A DNA stretch of 64,000 nt from Yoonia maricola (GCF_002797915.1 NZ_PGTY01000002.1:248001-312000); one strand, 5' to 3'; shown: positions 8,800-17,705, counted from the stretch's first letter. Numbers and translations are program-made. The notes: generated by a model not told the origin, from the letters alone.

Positions 8800-8807
8800 C
8801 TAAATGG

Positions 8808-9272
8808 ATGATACAGATGCTAACGCTCGAAGAAGCGACGCCACAAGACCTCGTCGCAGCTTGCCGCAGATTGTATGCAAGCATTGACCGCCTGGATGCG
8901 AAGGCCGCCAACACTGTTGGGGTCAGCCGGAATGATCTGCGGTGTCTGAACATGCTCGCAGAAGAACCGGCAAAGCCGAGCAAAATTGCAGAAGAGTTGG
9001 GTTTGACAACCGGGTCCGTCACGACCTTGCTCGACCGATTGGAACGAGCAAACCTCGCGAAACGCGAACGTGACCCGGACGACAGGCGAGGGATCATCGT
9101 CCGTCCGACACCCTACCTGTTCGAAACACTTGGGCCGATCTATTCAGGCGTTGCGAAAGAAATTGAACGGACCGCAGCAGAGTATTCTACGGAAGAACGA
9201 AAAGCTGCGGTGAAGCACCTCAACGATGCGTCATCTGCATATGAGGTCGTTACATCCCTTGATGATCGATAG
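8808..9272 (+). CDS. MarR-family transcriptional regulator
   Basis: 154 residues with a winged helix at about 35-100: SKIAEELGLTTGSVTTLLDRLERANLAKRERDPDDRRGIIV contains the recognition helix and the beta-wing with its conserved D-DRR motif. MarR proteins are dimeric repressors of small divergent operons, often released by phenolic or oxidising ligands. It lies opposite the SRPBCC/DUF1905 pair with the palindromic sites between. The start could be 8808 or the ATG at 8817; neither has a strong ribosome site. Confidence 0.88.
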   Translation: MIQMLTLEEATPQDLVAACRRLYASIDRLDAKAANTVGVSRNDLRCLNMLAEEPAKPSKIAEELGLTTGSVTTLLDRLERANLAKRERDPDDRRGIIVRPTPYLFETLGPIYSGVAKEIERTAAEYSTEERKAAVKHLNDASSAYEVVTSLDDR

Positions 9273-9292
9273 CGGCCATTAGCGCTGGCCGC
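9272..9292 (+). terminator. Hairpin at the end of the MarR gene
   Basis: Perfect 7-bp arms GCGGCCA and TGGCCGC flank a 7-base loop and begin at the last base of the stop codon. There is no U-run after it, so it is at best a weak intrinsic terminator or an RNA-end stabiliser. Confidence 0.3.
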
Positions 9293-9440
9293 AGCGTTTG
9301 GTAGGGCGGGCTCTTCGCTGCCATCGGATGCATTGCAGCATCAACAGCTTTTTGCTTCGAAAGAGTGTTTCGGACGGCCCATACCGGACGCTCATATCGG
9401 CCTCATTGCCGCAGGGCAGCTTGCCGGAAGCGGACATTGA

Positions 9441-9977
9441 ATGCTACCTGTATTGAAGCAAATGATGATGGTCAACGTCCAGCAGGAGGCGACGATTTTG
9501 GCGGGTTTTGAGGTGAACTATTCAAAGACCGATGAACACCCGTCAGGAGCCGATCGGCTCTTCAAGGTCATGATGCGCTTTGAATTCAGCCTCAAAGAAA
9601 TCGGCTATTGTCAAACCGCAAGAAACCAGAACGCTGAGGTTGATTGGGACAGGTTTGCCAATGAAAGTCTTGGCGTACCGTTTTTTGATGCGATAAAGGC
9701 GGCAGGCGACGTGAACGTTCTGCTCCAGACGCCGCCAAAGCGGCAAATCGTCGACGGGCAAGGCTACCTGAATTGGGAGCAGGTAGGCGCAGTTTCAAAC
9801 ATCCAGGAGTTAATAGGCTCTCTTCGACGTGTCAGAAACAACCTCTTCCACGGAGGCAAGAGCGGTGACCCGGATAAAGATCGAAACGACGAATTGGTCG
9901 GTAACGCGCTCTCTTTAATAGATGCCATTTTACAGCATGACCATGATCTACGAATGATGTTCGAAGGAAACTATTGA
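9441..9977 (+). CDS. HEPN-domain protein, possible RNase
   Basis: 178 residues, mostly helical. Near the C-terminus R132-NNLF-H137 matches the HEPN RX4-6H ribonuclease motif, including the usual asparagine after arginine. HEPN proteins are RNases of toxin-antitoxin, CRISPR and abortive defence systems. No MNT nucleotidyltransferase partner is encoded next to it, so it may act alone or be a remnant of a pair. GGAAG lies about 11 bases before the ATG. It opens a stretch of accessory genes with AT-richer sequence than the flanks. The function is inferred from a single motif and context. Confidence 0.6.
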   Translation: MLPVLKQMMMVNVQQEATILAGFEVNYSKTDEHPSGADRLFKVMMRFEFSLKEIGYCQTARNQNAEVDWDRFANESLGVPFFDAIKAAGDVNVLLQTPPKRQIVDGQGYLNWEQVGAVSNIQELIGSLRRVRNNLFHGGKSGDPDKDRNDELVGNALSLIDAILQHDHDLRMMFEGNY

Positions 9978-10406
9978 GCTGCGTCGGGGGCCGGCCCAAA
10001 CTAGCCGTTCATCGGATCAGACCGCGCTGCATTGCCGCTTCACCAAACCGGACTTTCGCCGTGCTCGCAAAATCTGGCAGTGACTGAACTCACGGTCTGT
10101 GGAACAAAGTGGGATTTCGTCGCAGTTGTCCTAATGTCCGAATTTAGCAATCTATGGATTGCGCCGAAGCCAATCCTCGGCCACGTCGAGACGTTTGACA
10201 TGATGCTTCGCTAACATCTGATAGAATGCCAACAGCATTGCTACGGTTTTCCTTGGTCTGATTGATTGGTAGTATCGGTAGCTTTTCGCGTTTTGTATGA
10301 AGCGATTGTCTGTGCGAGATTCTCCCGAAAGCGTGTTTGTACAATACCATCGAACATCGTCGGGTTGCCGATTTCCGAGCTCTTCCATGAGCTTAGTGTC
10401 ATAGTG
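9978..10406. other. Intergenic stretch; one doubtful 78-residue frame
   Basis: 429 bp with no confident gene. A minus-strand frame at 10152-10388 (78 codons, rich in Arg and Tyr) begins 18 bases after the NlpC/P60-like gene but has no ribosome site and no family I recognise. The left part (about 9990-10130) is degraded GC-rich filler and contains ACTAGCCGTTC at 10000-10010, repeated exactly at 29500-29510. Confidence 0.4.
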
Positions 10407-11138
10407 CTACGGGTTAATATCGTGGTCGGTTTTCCAAACGTCTAGGAAGCCGGATTCGGCATAAAGTTGCGTAATGGCCTCATCATACTCTGGGTGCTCC
10501 AGCACAAGTCTATCAACGTCACTGAGGTGTTGTATTGAATCGTCTATTTTTCGCGCACCGTTCAGGATGTGGTTTGTGGACTGCCGCATAAGATCAAGCC
10601 CGCTCGGATGCTTTTGCCAATTCTCAAATTCCTCATCAGTGACATCCACAGTTGCATTTCCAACTTCGATAAGTTGGTCGCTGTTCAATAAGTCGTTTGG
10701 GGTGCAAAAATTGGAATTTTTGACCAAACTGAAACCGTTGGCAGCGTAGGCCTGCGCGACAAGACGACTGCAAAACTGTTTAGGTGACCCTTCTTTTCCG
10801 AGCCCTTTCCAAGCTCTGCCAGCTTCCCAAGTTGAGTATTCGCTTCCGATGCGTTCGCGAACATATTTGCAGATGTCAGTTGCTGCGGAGGTATTAAGTC
10901 CATCCCTAAAACGTAAAGCAAACACTGTGTTGTGTTGCTCAAAGAACAAACGCTGTGTATTTGCAGAATGCACACCTTCGTTCGTCGCATCAATGACAGA
11001 GCAGTGATCGACATAAAGCATGGCGTGCGAAATCGGGCTGCCTGTGGTAGCGCGGATGACTTTACTAATCCCGGCATCGCTGGTCGTTAGGATCACATCA
11101 GCAAGCTTTAGAGTTTTGTCATTCAATCGCTTCTTCAT
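10407..11138 (-). CDS. Permuted NlpC/P60 (YiiX-like) cysteine hydrolase
   Basis: 243 residues. The order of catalytic motifs is that of the circularly permuted NlpC/P60 (YiiX/LRAT-like) group: histidine first (S-H38-AMLYV) and the nucleophile later (QF-C123-SRLVAQAY). These papain-fold enzymes cleave amide or ester bonds in peptidoglycan, lipids or peptides. There is no signal peptide, so cytoplasmic action is expected. The C-terminal hundred residues are acidic and unassigned. AGGA lies seven bases before the ATG. The gene is AT-rich for this window and stands alone on its strand among accessory genes. Confidence 0.7.
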   Translation of the reverse strand: MKKRLNDKTLKLADVILTTSDAGISKVIRATTGSPISHAMLYVDHCSVIDATNEGVHSANTQRLFFEQHNTVFALRFRDGLNTSAATDICKYVRERIGSEYSTWEAGRAWKGLGKEGSPKQFCSRLVAQAYAANGFSLVKNSNFCTPNDLLNSDQLIEVGNATVDVTDEEFENWQKHPSGLDLMRQSTNHILNGARKIDDSIQHLSDVDRLVLEHPEYDEAITQLYAESGFLDVWKTDHDINP

Positions 11139-11377
11139 CGTATATCCTGATGTGGGCCATTCATTATCTTAGTATGAAAAGAATGGCCAATCTGCCATTG
11201 GTTTAACGTGCAGCAATCTTCAAACTGGACTCTCTACCGCAGTTGGAGCGACCGCAACATGTTCAACCAATTCTTGGATGGCCTTTCACGTGGACGGCCC
11301 CAAGCAGACATTGACGAACGCCCCTTTTGTCACCGAAGCACAATACCTATTTCAATCTTAGAAATAGGAGAGGTGAA

Positions 11378-11734
11378 ATGGCGTTAACGATGGATATGGA
11401 TGCGGCAAAAGCCGAGCTCCTGCTGCGCGCAGCTCTTTTGGACGACGCAAGTAACGTTGCCGAACGACTTGCTGCGCTTAGTGCTGACATTAGCGTCGAT
11501 GATGATGGTGAAGCGTGGATATCGCTTGATATGGACCTTTGGCCGGAGGGTAAGAATTCGCCAGAAGCCGAAGCGGTTGGAAAAATGCTTTGGTTAGAAA
11601 TCGATTGGTCGTCGACATCCGGAACATTCCCTTTTGCTTGGCCTAGTCTTGGTGAACACACCGATAAGACCAAAGACTACTTCAAGATGGTACTTGATGC
11701 ATATGGTGGCCAGAAACCCACAGACGGTGCCTAG
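11378..11734 (+). CDS. Hypothetical acidic protein preceding a DUF3800 gene
   Basis: 118 residues from the ATG at 11378, which has GGAGAGG eight bases upstream; an in-frame start at 11327 lacks one. It is acidic with a helical N-terminus (DMDAAKAELLLRAALLDDA) and a tryptophan-rich second half. No family is recognised. It is followed after 29 bases by the DUF3800 gene in the same direction, so the pair is probably one transcript. Whether it is a partner or antidote of the DUF3800 protein cannot be told. Confidence 0.55.
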   Translation: MALTMDMDAAKAELLLRAALLDDASNVAERLAALSADISVDDDGEAWISLDMDLWPEGKNSPEAEAVGKMLWLEIDWSSTSGTFPFAWPSLGEHTDKTKDYFKMVLDAYGGQKPTDGA

Positions 11735-11763
11735 GTGGGTCAGCAATATAGGATATCAATCTT

Positions 11764-12885
11764 TTGTACTGCTATGTCGACGAAAGCGGGAACACCGGCA
11801 ACAACCTCTTCGATGCGGCTCAGCCCGTACTCTACTATGGTTTGCTTACCTCGAAAACGAATCTGGATGTCACCGCCGAACCTCTTCTCAAGGCATTGCG
11901 TGCGAAGCTGAATGTTGAACGCTTGCACGCAAATGAGTTGGGGGTTGCTCGTCTGTCAGATATTGCGCCTGATCTAGGCTGTTTCGCGTTAAAGCGGGAT
12001 ATACGCTTCTCGCTGTACAAGGTCGCAAAGCCTGACCATGCCATTATTACGTTTTTTGATCAGGTTTTCGATGCAGGGCTGAACGAAGCCGTTCCATGGC
12101 CCCACTATTGGACGCCATTAAGGTACGTGCTCACCTTTAAGGTCGCCCATCTCTTCGACGCAGAGACCGCGAAAGCCGCATGGGCAGCTAGACAAGAAAC
12201 AAATCCGGCGAAGGCAGCACAGGCGCTTCAAAGCATCTGCTCGACTTTATTAGACCGGGTCCCACATTTGCCAGACGCGCGCTCTCAAGAGCTTGTATCG
12301 GGAGCTCTGACGTGGGCGGCTGCCAACCCATATGAGATCGATTTTGGATCAGGCAACAAGGACAGTGCCCTTCAGATTTCACCAAACCTTGTCGGCTTCC
12401 AACAGGTCCTACAGTACATCGCGATCCAGGCACGCAAGCAGTCGAGGAACGTCCGAAAGATTGTGGTCGATCGACAGACACAGTTCAACAAAGCGCAGGC
12501 GGAGCTCGCGGACATCTATCGAAGGCTGAGGGGGCTTAAACAAAGCATGGGTCCTGGTATGCCTGAGATGGACATGACTAATATGCCGGATGTTCCGCCG
12601 ACATTTTCTCCCGGCGATGAAAGCGCGGGCCTAGAATTGGTCGACGTGGTTCTCTGGGTTGCGAAACGAATTGAGGATGGGAAACCGCTTTCTCCGGAAC
12701 TAGCACAAATGTTCAACGCGTTCGCAAGAAGGGGGGTAACAGACGAGGTATCTCTTGCTGGGCTCGATCGACGCTGGAGATTTCTTGTCGATCTTCCTGA
12801 GCCTGAAGGACCCCTACCAGAAGGCTTAGCGGCTAAGTTTGAGGAGTGGGAAAGCGATCGAAGGAAGGCTGTGGACAGCTGTTGA
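11764..12885 (+). CDS. DUF3800 domain protein
   Basis: 373 residues opening with YVDESGNTG, the signature of DUF3800, whose first acidic pair (D6, E7) resembles a metal-binding RNase H-like or nuclease site. DUF3800 genes are common in mobile and defence islands, but a defined activity is not established. The start is TTG at 11764, chosen because the DESGNTG motif must be kept and AGGA lies about ten bases upstream. The C-terminal half includes a Met/Pro-rich linker near residue 270. The gene follows the 118-residue gene and converges on the IetS gene. Confidence 0.7.
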   Translation: MYCYVDESGNTGNNLFDAAQPVLYYGLLTSKTNLDVTAEPLLKALRAKLNVERLHANELGVARLSDIAPDLGCFALKRDIRFSLYKVAKPDHAIITFFDQVFDAGLNEAVPWPHYWTPLRYVLTFKVAHLFDAETAKAAWAARQETNPAKAAQALQSICSTLLDRVPHLPDARSQELVSGALTWAAANPYEIDFGSGNKDSALQISPNLVGFQQVLQYIAIQARKQSRNVRKIVVDRQTQFNKAQAELADIYRRLRGLKQSMGPGMPEMDMTNMPDVPPTFSPGDESAGLELVDVVLWVAKRIEDGKPLSPELAQMFNAFARRGVTDEVSLAGLDRRWRFLVDLPEPEGPLPEGLAAKFEEWESDRRKAVDSC

Positions 12886-12917
12886 GGTGGGACACCTCTA
12901 GACCTTAGTTTTCGAAG

Positions 12918-15437
12918 TCACTTTTCGTTGCCTACTTCGGTGTCGATGAAAGCTTCGACCTCGCTCTTTACTGTAGTTTCGATCTCTGGACTTACGATTG
13001 CCGATATCGGCGTGTGCAGATCAATCTCCAAGCTTGGTGATTTGATCGACACAATGAGTGCATATCGCGCCATCTGACTGTTTTTGCCGGGAATCTTTGA
13101 GCTCTTCCACCAGCCAGCAACGGGGTAGACGCAGATCATATCGCGCGTCAAAAGCTTCGCGGCATCACCTCGCCATACGTCACAGTGCAGTGATCCAGCG
13201 GATACCGCTGTGCTACCAAACACCCAGCCCTCGTCCGGCTCCCTCTTCGGCTTTTGCTTTCCTTGCTTCTTCAAAGCATTCGTTTGTTCAAGAAAGCCGC
13301 TAACCGTTTCCTCCTTCCGTCGCAGGTCAAACCGCAGCCCATGCGACTGATATCGATTTGGATAGATCGAGGCCGAACGGCCAGGATTCGGCTCGATAAA
13401 GTAGGATAGCGTGACCTTGACCTCGAGCTCGGTGTCGCCGGGGAGGCTTTCAATCACCGCCTTCGGCCAGGGCAGATCGAAGACATGACAGTATCCCATC
13501 TTGCCTGTCACGAAGGGCTGAATCTGCTCTTGGGCGATCAAGGTCACATGGTTACTGGCTGACGCGCAGGCACGCTCAATGTCTGGTACCCCGTATCCGA
13601 ATCTCCGCAACAAGAGCTTAGCCTGAGCCTTGTAATCACCTACCGCCTCAAATTCCTTGCGCATTGGTTCAGTCCATTCTGCCGAATGCACTAAGAGCCC
13701 CCGAACGGTCTCCGGCCAAAGTTCAGGATTACGCGTGGTGACCACTGCAGCCGCTCTGGCCGCCAATGCAGTCGCCGCACTTGTGGCACGAAACGCCGCC
13801 AGCGGCTTGTGGGTCATGTCCCGTCCCGCCGCCAGCAAATCGAGCGAGTTCATCTGCACAACGTACCCGTCTTTTCCCACAGCCTTATTCCCGGCTTCAA
13901 ACACAACTTCTGGCTTGTAGGGCGTCCGGCTTTCGTCCCAATCCACTGTGGTCCGGGTATGCGGACTCAACTCTCCCGCTTTCGCGAGTGGATACATCTC
14001 TTCCGTATTCGGACCTTGAATCTCGACTTTGAAGGTCACCCCACCCACAGACAGGGCGTTCCAAGATTGCGCCGGGTCGAGAACCGGAGATTGCGTCGGT
14101 CCCACGACCTCATCGAAATGCTGGATTGACCCATCCGTGTTGCCACTCGAAACAACAAATAGTCGCTTCGGCTCCGTTTCATCCGATGGATTGACCGCGC
14201 CAGCCGCCAGACGATCTATCGCGGAACTCCAGGGTGAGGGCTGGCTCCCGGCGCGATCCTTGTTTGACACCGCCAAACAGTGAATCCTGCGCCGATCTGG
14301 TGAGGCCGCTTCAGGATCCAACACCGCGCTCTCGGTTAGGCATCCAAGTTTTTCCTCTGGGTTTTCCGGGAAGGAAGGCGGCGGCACAAGCTTTACTGAC
14401 TCGACACGGTGTTGCAGGACAACCGGCGAAGTCGTCGACAAGAGATGCGTCAGATCCCCGTGTAGAGCCACAGATGCCATCTGGGTTCCATGGCTCGACA
14501 GTGCTCTATGCCCCGTGTCGTCTCCTCCCCACTGGGGCTTGACCGCAAATAGATCCGAGACTGAAAGCGCGGCTTCAAGTAGATCATGTGCCCGATTTAC
14601 GCCCGTGTCCAAGACGCTAATGTATGGCACATTCACGTCTGGCCATTTGACCTTCTGGGCAAGGTCATCGACCCACTCTAGTTGCTCATCAACATCGTTG
14701 TCTTCCAGATAAAACTCTGGCGTGTCGTCCGATCGACGCAGTTCCTGGATCGTGAACTTGGCAAAGAGCACCAGCTCGATGTTAATTTTGCTGGCCAGCA
14801 CTGGCACGACGACGCTTTCTGGAAAGCGCAGCCGGTTCTCGTGCGCGCCCATTTCAAGCCCCATCGTTGCGCACATCTTCTCCAAGTCTGTTTCATGCTC
14901 CGGTGCGCACCACACCTCCCACCAAATGGGTGTGTTCTCGTCGTCAGGAAGCCGGAACCTGTCATCATTCCAAAAGGACAGAAAATTTGCTGCCCGAAAG
15001 CTGTTAATGGCCTCCACACGACCACTGTTCGGTGGATCGCCCGTTTTGCCGAGGTCGCCATAACCATAGGCGTGCAAGAGACCTTCCAGCGCATTCATAG
15101 ATTTCGTCGGAACGTAGAGACCGACCACGCGGTCCCCGTTGGGCAGGATCTTTGTTGCACCCACCTGCATTTTGTTCTTTTGCAGGACTTCGGTCACCGA
15201 ATTGCTGCTATTGAGAGTGACCTCCAGAAAGACACCATCCGGGCTCCCAAGTTTGGGCTCAATAGGTGCCCCATCCTTGAATTTCTGCGCCCCCTGCTTC
15301 AACTGAGCGAGCAGCTCGTTGCTGTACGCTTCGCGATCAAATTCTCGCTTCGTGCGCGGAAACGTGTGGGCTTGATACCGATCATTCGTATGCCGCCCCG
15401 AAATCACTTGATGGGGAAGATGGTAACGAGACGCCAT
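12918..15437 (-). CDS. ietS: IetS-like subtilisin-family serine protease
   Basis: 839 residues. The S8 protease core carries the catalytic triad D277 (SVLDTGV), H316 (SSHGTQMAS) and S553 (ATSAATALAA), with the oxyanion asparagine N433 in SSGN. An N-terminal region of about 260 residues and a C-terminal beta-rich region flank it, and there is no signal peptide, so the protease is cytoplasmic. A large subtilase next to a small AAA ATPase is the architecture of IetAS, described both as a plasmid toxin-antitoxin pair and as an anti-phage system. It starts ten bases after the ATPase stop. The IetAS assignment rests on architecture and gene order. Confidence 0.82.
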   Translation of the reverse strand: MASRYHLPHQVISGRHTNDRYQAHTFPRTKREFDREAYSNELLAQLKQGAQKFKDGAPIEPKLGSPDGVFLEVTLNSSNSVTEVLQKNKMQVGATKILPNGDRVVGLYVPTKSMNALEGLLHAYGYGDLGKTGDPPNSGRVEAINSFRAANFLSFWNDDRFRLPDDENTPIWWEVWCAPEHETDLEKMCATMGLEMGAHENRLRFPESVVVPVLASKINIELVLFAKFTIQELRRSDDTPEFYLEDNDVDEQLEWVDDLAQKVKWPDVNVPYISVLDTGVNRAHDLLEAALSVSDLFAVKPQWGGDDTGHRALSSHGTQMASVALHGDLTHLLSTTSPVVLQHRVESVKLVPPPSFPENPEEKLGCLTESAVLDPEAASPDRRRIHCLAVSNKDRAGSQPSPWSSAIDRLAAGAVNPSDETEPKRLFVVSSGNTDGSIQHFDEVVGPTQSPVLDPAQSWNALSVGGVTFKVEIQGPNTEEMYPLAKAGELSPHTRTTVDWDESRTPYKPEVVFEAGNKAVGKDGYVVQMNSLDLLAAGRDMTHKPLAAFRATSAATALAARAAAVVTTRNPELWPETVRGLLVHSAEWTEPMRKEFEAVGDYKAQAKLLLRRFGYGVPDIERACASASNHVTLIAQEQIQPFVTGKMGYCHVFDLPWPKAVIESLPGDTELEVKVTLSYFIEPNPGRSASIYPNRYQSHGLRFDLRRKEETVSGFLEQTNALKKQGKQKPKREPDEGWVFGSTAVSAGSLHCDVWRGDAAKLLTRDMICVYPVAGWWKSSKIPGKNSQMARYALIVSIKSPSLEIDLHTPISAIVSPEIETTVKSEVEAFIDTEVGNEK

Positions 15438-15447
15438 GTTTAATTAC

Positions 15448-16440
15448 TCAAGATTTGGACAAAAGCTCCCGCATATCTTTGCGTGCGGATAGTCGGGTAG
15501 CAATGTCATCGGTTGTTAATATGTCGCGCTCATCCAAGATCGCCTCTTTGACAGCATCCTCTGCCGCGCGTGCGATCTCCGCCTGGCTCAGGCCCTGTGC
15601 AATGGACTCAATTTTCTTCCAAGCCAGGCGCGGGTATTTGAGCGGACGCAAGTTCGCTTTCAGAATACGGCGGACTTCTTTCCCTGTCGGTGGGGCAAAC
15701 TCCATTACTAGATCGAAACGTCGCAAAAGCGCGTGATCCAGAAGATCAGGAAAGTTCGTCGCGCCAATAATCACGCTGTCTGTGGCGCTTTTCTCTTCCA
15801 TGAATTGCAAGAACGAATTCAAAACCCTACGCATTTCCGCGACGTCGTTCGTTGCGGCCCGATTGGCACCCACCGCGTCAAATTCGTCAAAAAGATATAC
15901 GCCACGATGGGTGTAGATCTCATCGAAAATTAGCCGCATCTTCGCCGCTGTCTCTCCCATGAACCGGGTGATTAGGCTCTCAAACCGAATGACATAGAGT
16001 GGCAGTCGCAACGAGCCGGCAATGGCCTCAGCCGTCATGGTCTTGCCCGACCCTGGTGGACCGACAAAAAGTAGACTAGTGTTGGGTGCCTTGCCATGTT
16101 CGCGCAGCTGTGCGCGCTTGAGCTGCTGCCGGAGCAACCCGTGAATCTGATCACGTATCCCCTCAGCGAGGATGACGTCATCCAATTCGAGACGAACTTC
16201 CTTTAGCTCTAGCAATCCATCGAGATCACCGCGCGGCTCACCAAATCGAATGGGAACAGCGCTCTTTTGATCCGCAGTTTCGCGTGCTGCCTGTACCGCT
16301 GATCGGATGTCTTCGGCAACCGTTCGATGCCCGCGACGAGCCTCTGCTGCAGCTGCTTGGAGCGCAACAGAAAAAAACGTCTCATCGTCTCGATCTGCGC
16401 GACTGCGCAGCATTGCGATGATTTGTTTTGCACTCGACAT
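15448..16440 (-). CDS. ietA: IetA-like AAA+ ATPase
   Basis: 330 residues. A classical AAA module has Walker A GPPGSGKT at 127-134, Walker B VYLFDEFDA at 181-189, sensor 1 GATN at 226-229 and arginine-finger residues RRFD at 240. A helical N-terminal part of about 90 residues precedes it. In IetAS the ATPase partners the serine protease encoded directly downstream, acting as antitoxin or activator; how the pair senses infection is not settled. It is the first gene of the two-gene minus-strand unit. Upstream lie the methyltransferase stub and XRE-regulated genes of the same island. Confidence 0.83.
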   Translation of the reverse strand: MSSAKQIIAMLRSRADRDDETFFSVALQAAAAEARRGHRTVAEDIRSAVQAARETADQKSAVPIRFGEPRGDLDGLLELKEVRLELDDVILAEGIRDQIHGLLRQQLKRAQLREHGKAPNTSLLFVGPPGSGKTMTAEAIAGSLRLPLYVIRFESLITRFMGETAAKMRLIFDEIYTHRGVYLFDEFDAVGANRAATNDVAEMRRVLNSFLQFMEEKSATDSVIIGATNFPDLLDHALLRRFDLVMEFAPPTGKEVRRILKANLRPLKYPRLAWKKIESIAQGLSQAEIARAAEDAVKEAILDERDILTTDDIATRLSARKDMRELLSKS

Positions 16441-16628
16441 TTCCGGTTAAGCCTTTGATAAGCCGTAAAAATTAGCTTCATTGATCCCTGTAGGAAAAAA
16501 GTAGCATGCGACCACAATGAATTCCAACTAAATCGCCTGCGCTAACTCGTAAGCCGAGATGTCCGCTTTCGAAAGACACCGACCGAAACTTTGCGAACGC
16601 AGCGAACTTCCGCTTCCCGCCCTCCGAA

Positions 16629-16856
16629 CTAAGCGCTTGTTGCACGAAAAGCATCTAGATCAAGCGCTATTGTCGCGGAACCGTCTTCGTCCTTCCGCCC
16701 TCTGTCCCGCATTGGACGCTTGTCGCCCTGAATTAGCATGTTGCCCGCATCGCGGTCGCCGTAGCCCAGTTCCCGCACTTCCTCCAAAAGCCGGTAAGGC
16801 ACATTCTCGGCTGCGCGCACGTCATCATCTCGGGTCAGCCAGCGTAGGGCGGGCAT
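16629..16856 (-). pseudogene. N-terminal stub of an adenine-specific DNA methyltransferase (Mod-like)
   Basis: The first 45 residues (MPALRWLTRDDDV, YRLLEE, GYGDRDAG, NMLIQGD) read as the conserved N-terminus of type III Mod-like methyltransferases, which normally continues into the DPPY region. Here the match breaks off after GD and joins unrelated degraded filler, so the catalytic domain is gone. The stub follows the XRE and two-TM genes at a 42-bp gap on the same strand, suggesting that a restriction-modification or related locus once stood here. The family match is from memory of the motif. Confidence 0.6.
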
Positions 16857-16898
16857 CTGCTCTGTTCTTTCTAAAGGCGCGCGGGTGGAACCCCTTGT

Positions 16899-17258
16899 TC
16901 AGATTTGTTCAATTTGGACGACGGCTCTGCTCATGGCCCATGCTTGAAACAGCCCGACAAGGAAGGCCATCAAGGCTATGATATAAAGGCAAAGTTGCAG
17001 CGCATGCATATCAAGCAGATGGCTCGTCGAGGGCAATGCCGGGATGACCAGCCAAAGCAAAAAAGCCGCCAGCATACAAAGTTGTCCGGTCAGATAGTGG
17101 TGGCGCAGCCTGCGCGAATTCAGTTCCTGTTGCAGTCTGGTGGCCTGCGGCTTCAAGAACTTTGGCTCTCCTCGCTTGCGCTTGAAGCTGTCAGGGCCGG
17201 TTTCCGTGAAGACTGCACGCTTTACTGCCAAGTATTGTTTTTTGAGAAATTCTATCAT
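16899..17258 (-). CDS. Small two-helix membrane protein
   Basis: 119 residues with a basic N-terminal half and two hydrophobic segments at about 60-80 and 88-110. No family is recognised. Its ATG overlaps the stop of the XRE regulator by four bases (17255-17258), so the two are coupled. The following methyltransferase stub suggests the pair were the first genes of a former modification or defence operon. An effector or anchoring role would be speculation. Confidence 0.6.
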   Translation of the reverse strand: MIEFLKKQYLAVKRAVFTETGPDSFKRKRGEPKFLKPQATRLQQELNSRRLRHHYLTGQLCMLAAFLLWLVIPALPSTSHLLDMHALQLCLYIIALMAFLVGLFQAWAMSRAVVQIEQI

Positions 17259-17665
17259 TTCAGCATCCTATACAAACTATCAATTTCATCTTTGACTTCG
17301 CTGCTAGTCGTGGAAGGGTGCGTGCGAAAATCATCGCGCAGCACTTTCGCCATCACGCGCAGCCTAGCGTCGGGTTTGAACTCGACATCGACGTCTTCTT
17401 CATACTCATCGATCAGGGCAGAGATTTCCTCAATCCGCCTCATGATGAGTGGAGACGGCTGTCCGGTTAAGATGCGATGGGCATCATCATCAAACAGCTC
17501 ACAAAGCTTGAATAACAGTGACGCGGGCAGGTCGCGTTCGTTCCGTTCGTAGTATTGGTAGCTGCTGCGGCTAATGCCGAGCTTTTCGGCGATCTCGCTT
17601 TGAGACAGGCCCGCGGCCTTTCGGAGCGCCGATAGTCGATCCCCTAGTGCAGAAATGTCTCCCAA
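17255..17665 (-). CDS. XRE-family HTH regulator
   Basis: 136 residues. An XRE/Cro helix-turn-helix occupies about 7-60 (LSQSEIAEKLGISRSSYQYYERNERDLPASLLFKLCELF). The C-terminal part is acidic and helical and probably dimerises. The start is TTG at 17665 with GGAG seven bases upstream. It is divergent from the integrase module, with a 20-bp near-palindrome in the gap, so it may control both directions, as in phage-like immunity regions. It overlaps the membrane-protein gene by four bases. Confidence 0.82.
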   Translation of the reverse strand: MGDISALGDRLSALRKAAGLSQSEIAEKLGISRSSYQYYERNERDLPASLLFKLCELFDDDAHRILTGQPSPLIMRRIEEISALIDEYEEDVDVEFKPDARLRVMAKVLRDDFRTHPSTTSSEVKDEIDSLYRMLK

Positions 17666-17685
17666 AGGAGTTCTCCATGCTTGAC

Positions 17686-17705
17686 ATGACCCCTATTATG
17701 GTCAT
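17686..17705. promoter_or_regulatory. Candidate XRE operator/promoter
   Basis: ATGACC and GGTCAT face each other across eight bases (17686-17705). The element overlaps TTGACA at 17681-17686, a possible -35 box for the rightward integrase module, and CATAAT on the minus strand, a possible -10 box for the XRE gene. Binding is inferred from position. Confidence 0.45.

Noticed and set aside
16559..16981. A 140-codon plus-strand frame
   Set aside because: It is antisense to the methyltransferase stub and filler, with Arg/Pro/Leu-rich composition typical of a shadow frame.
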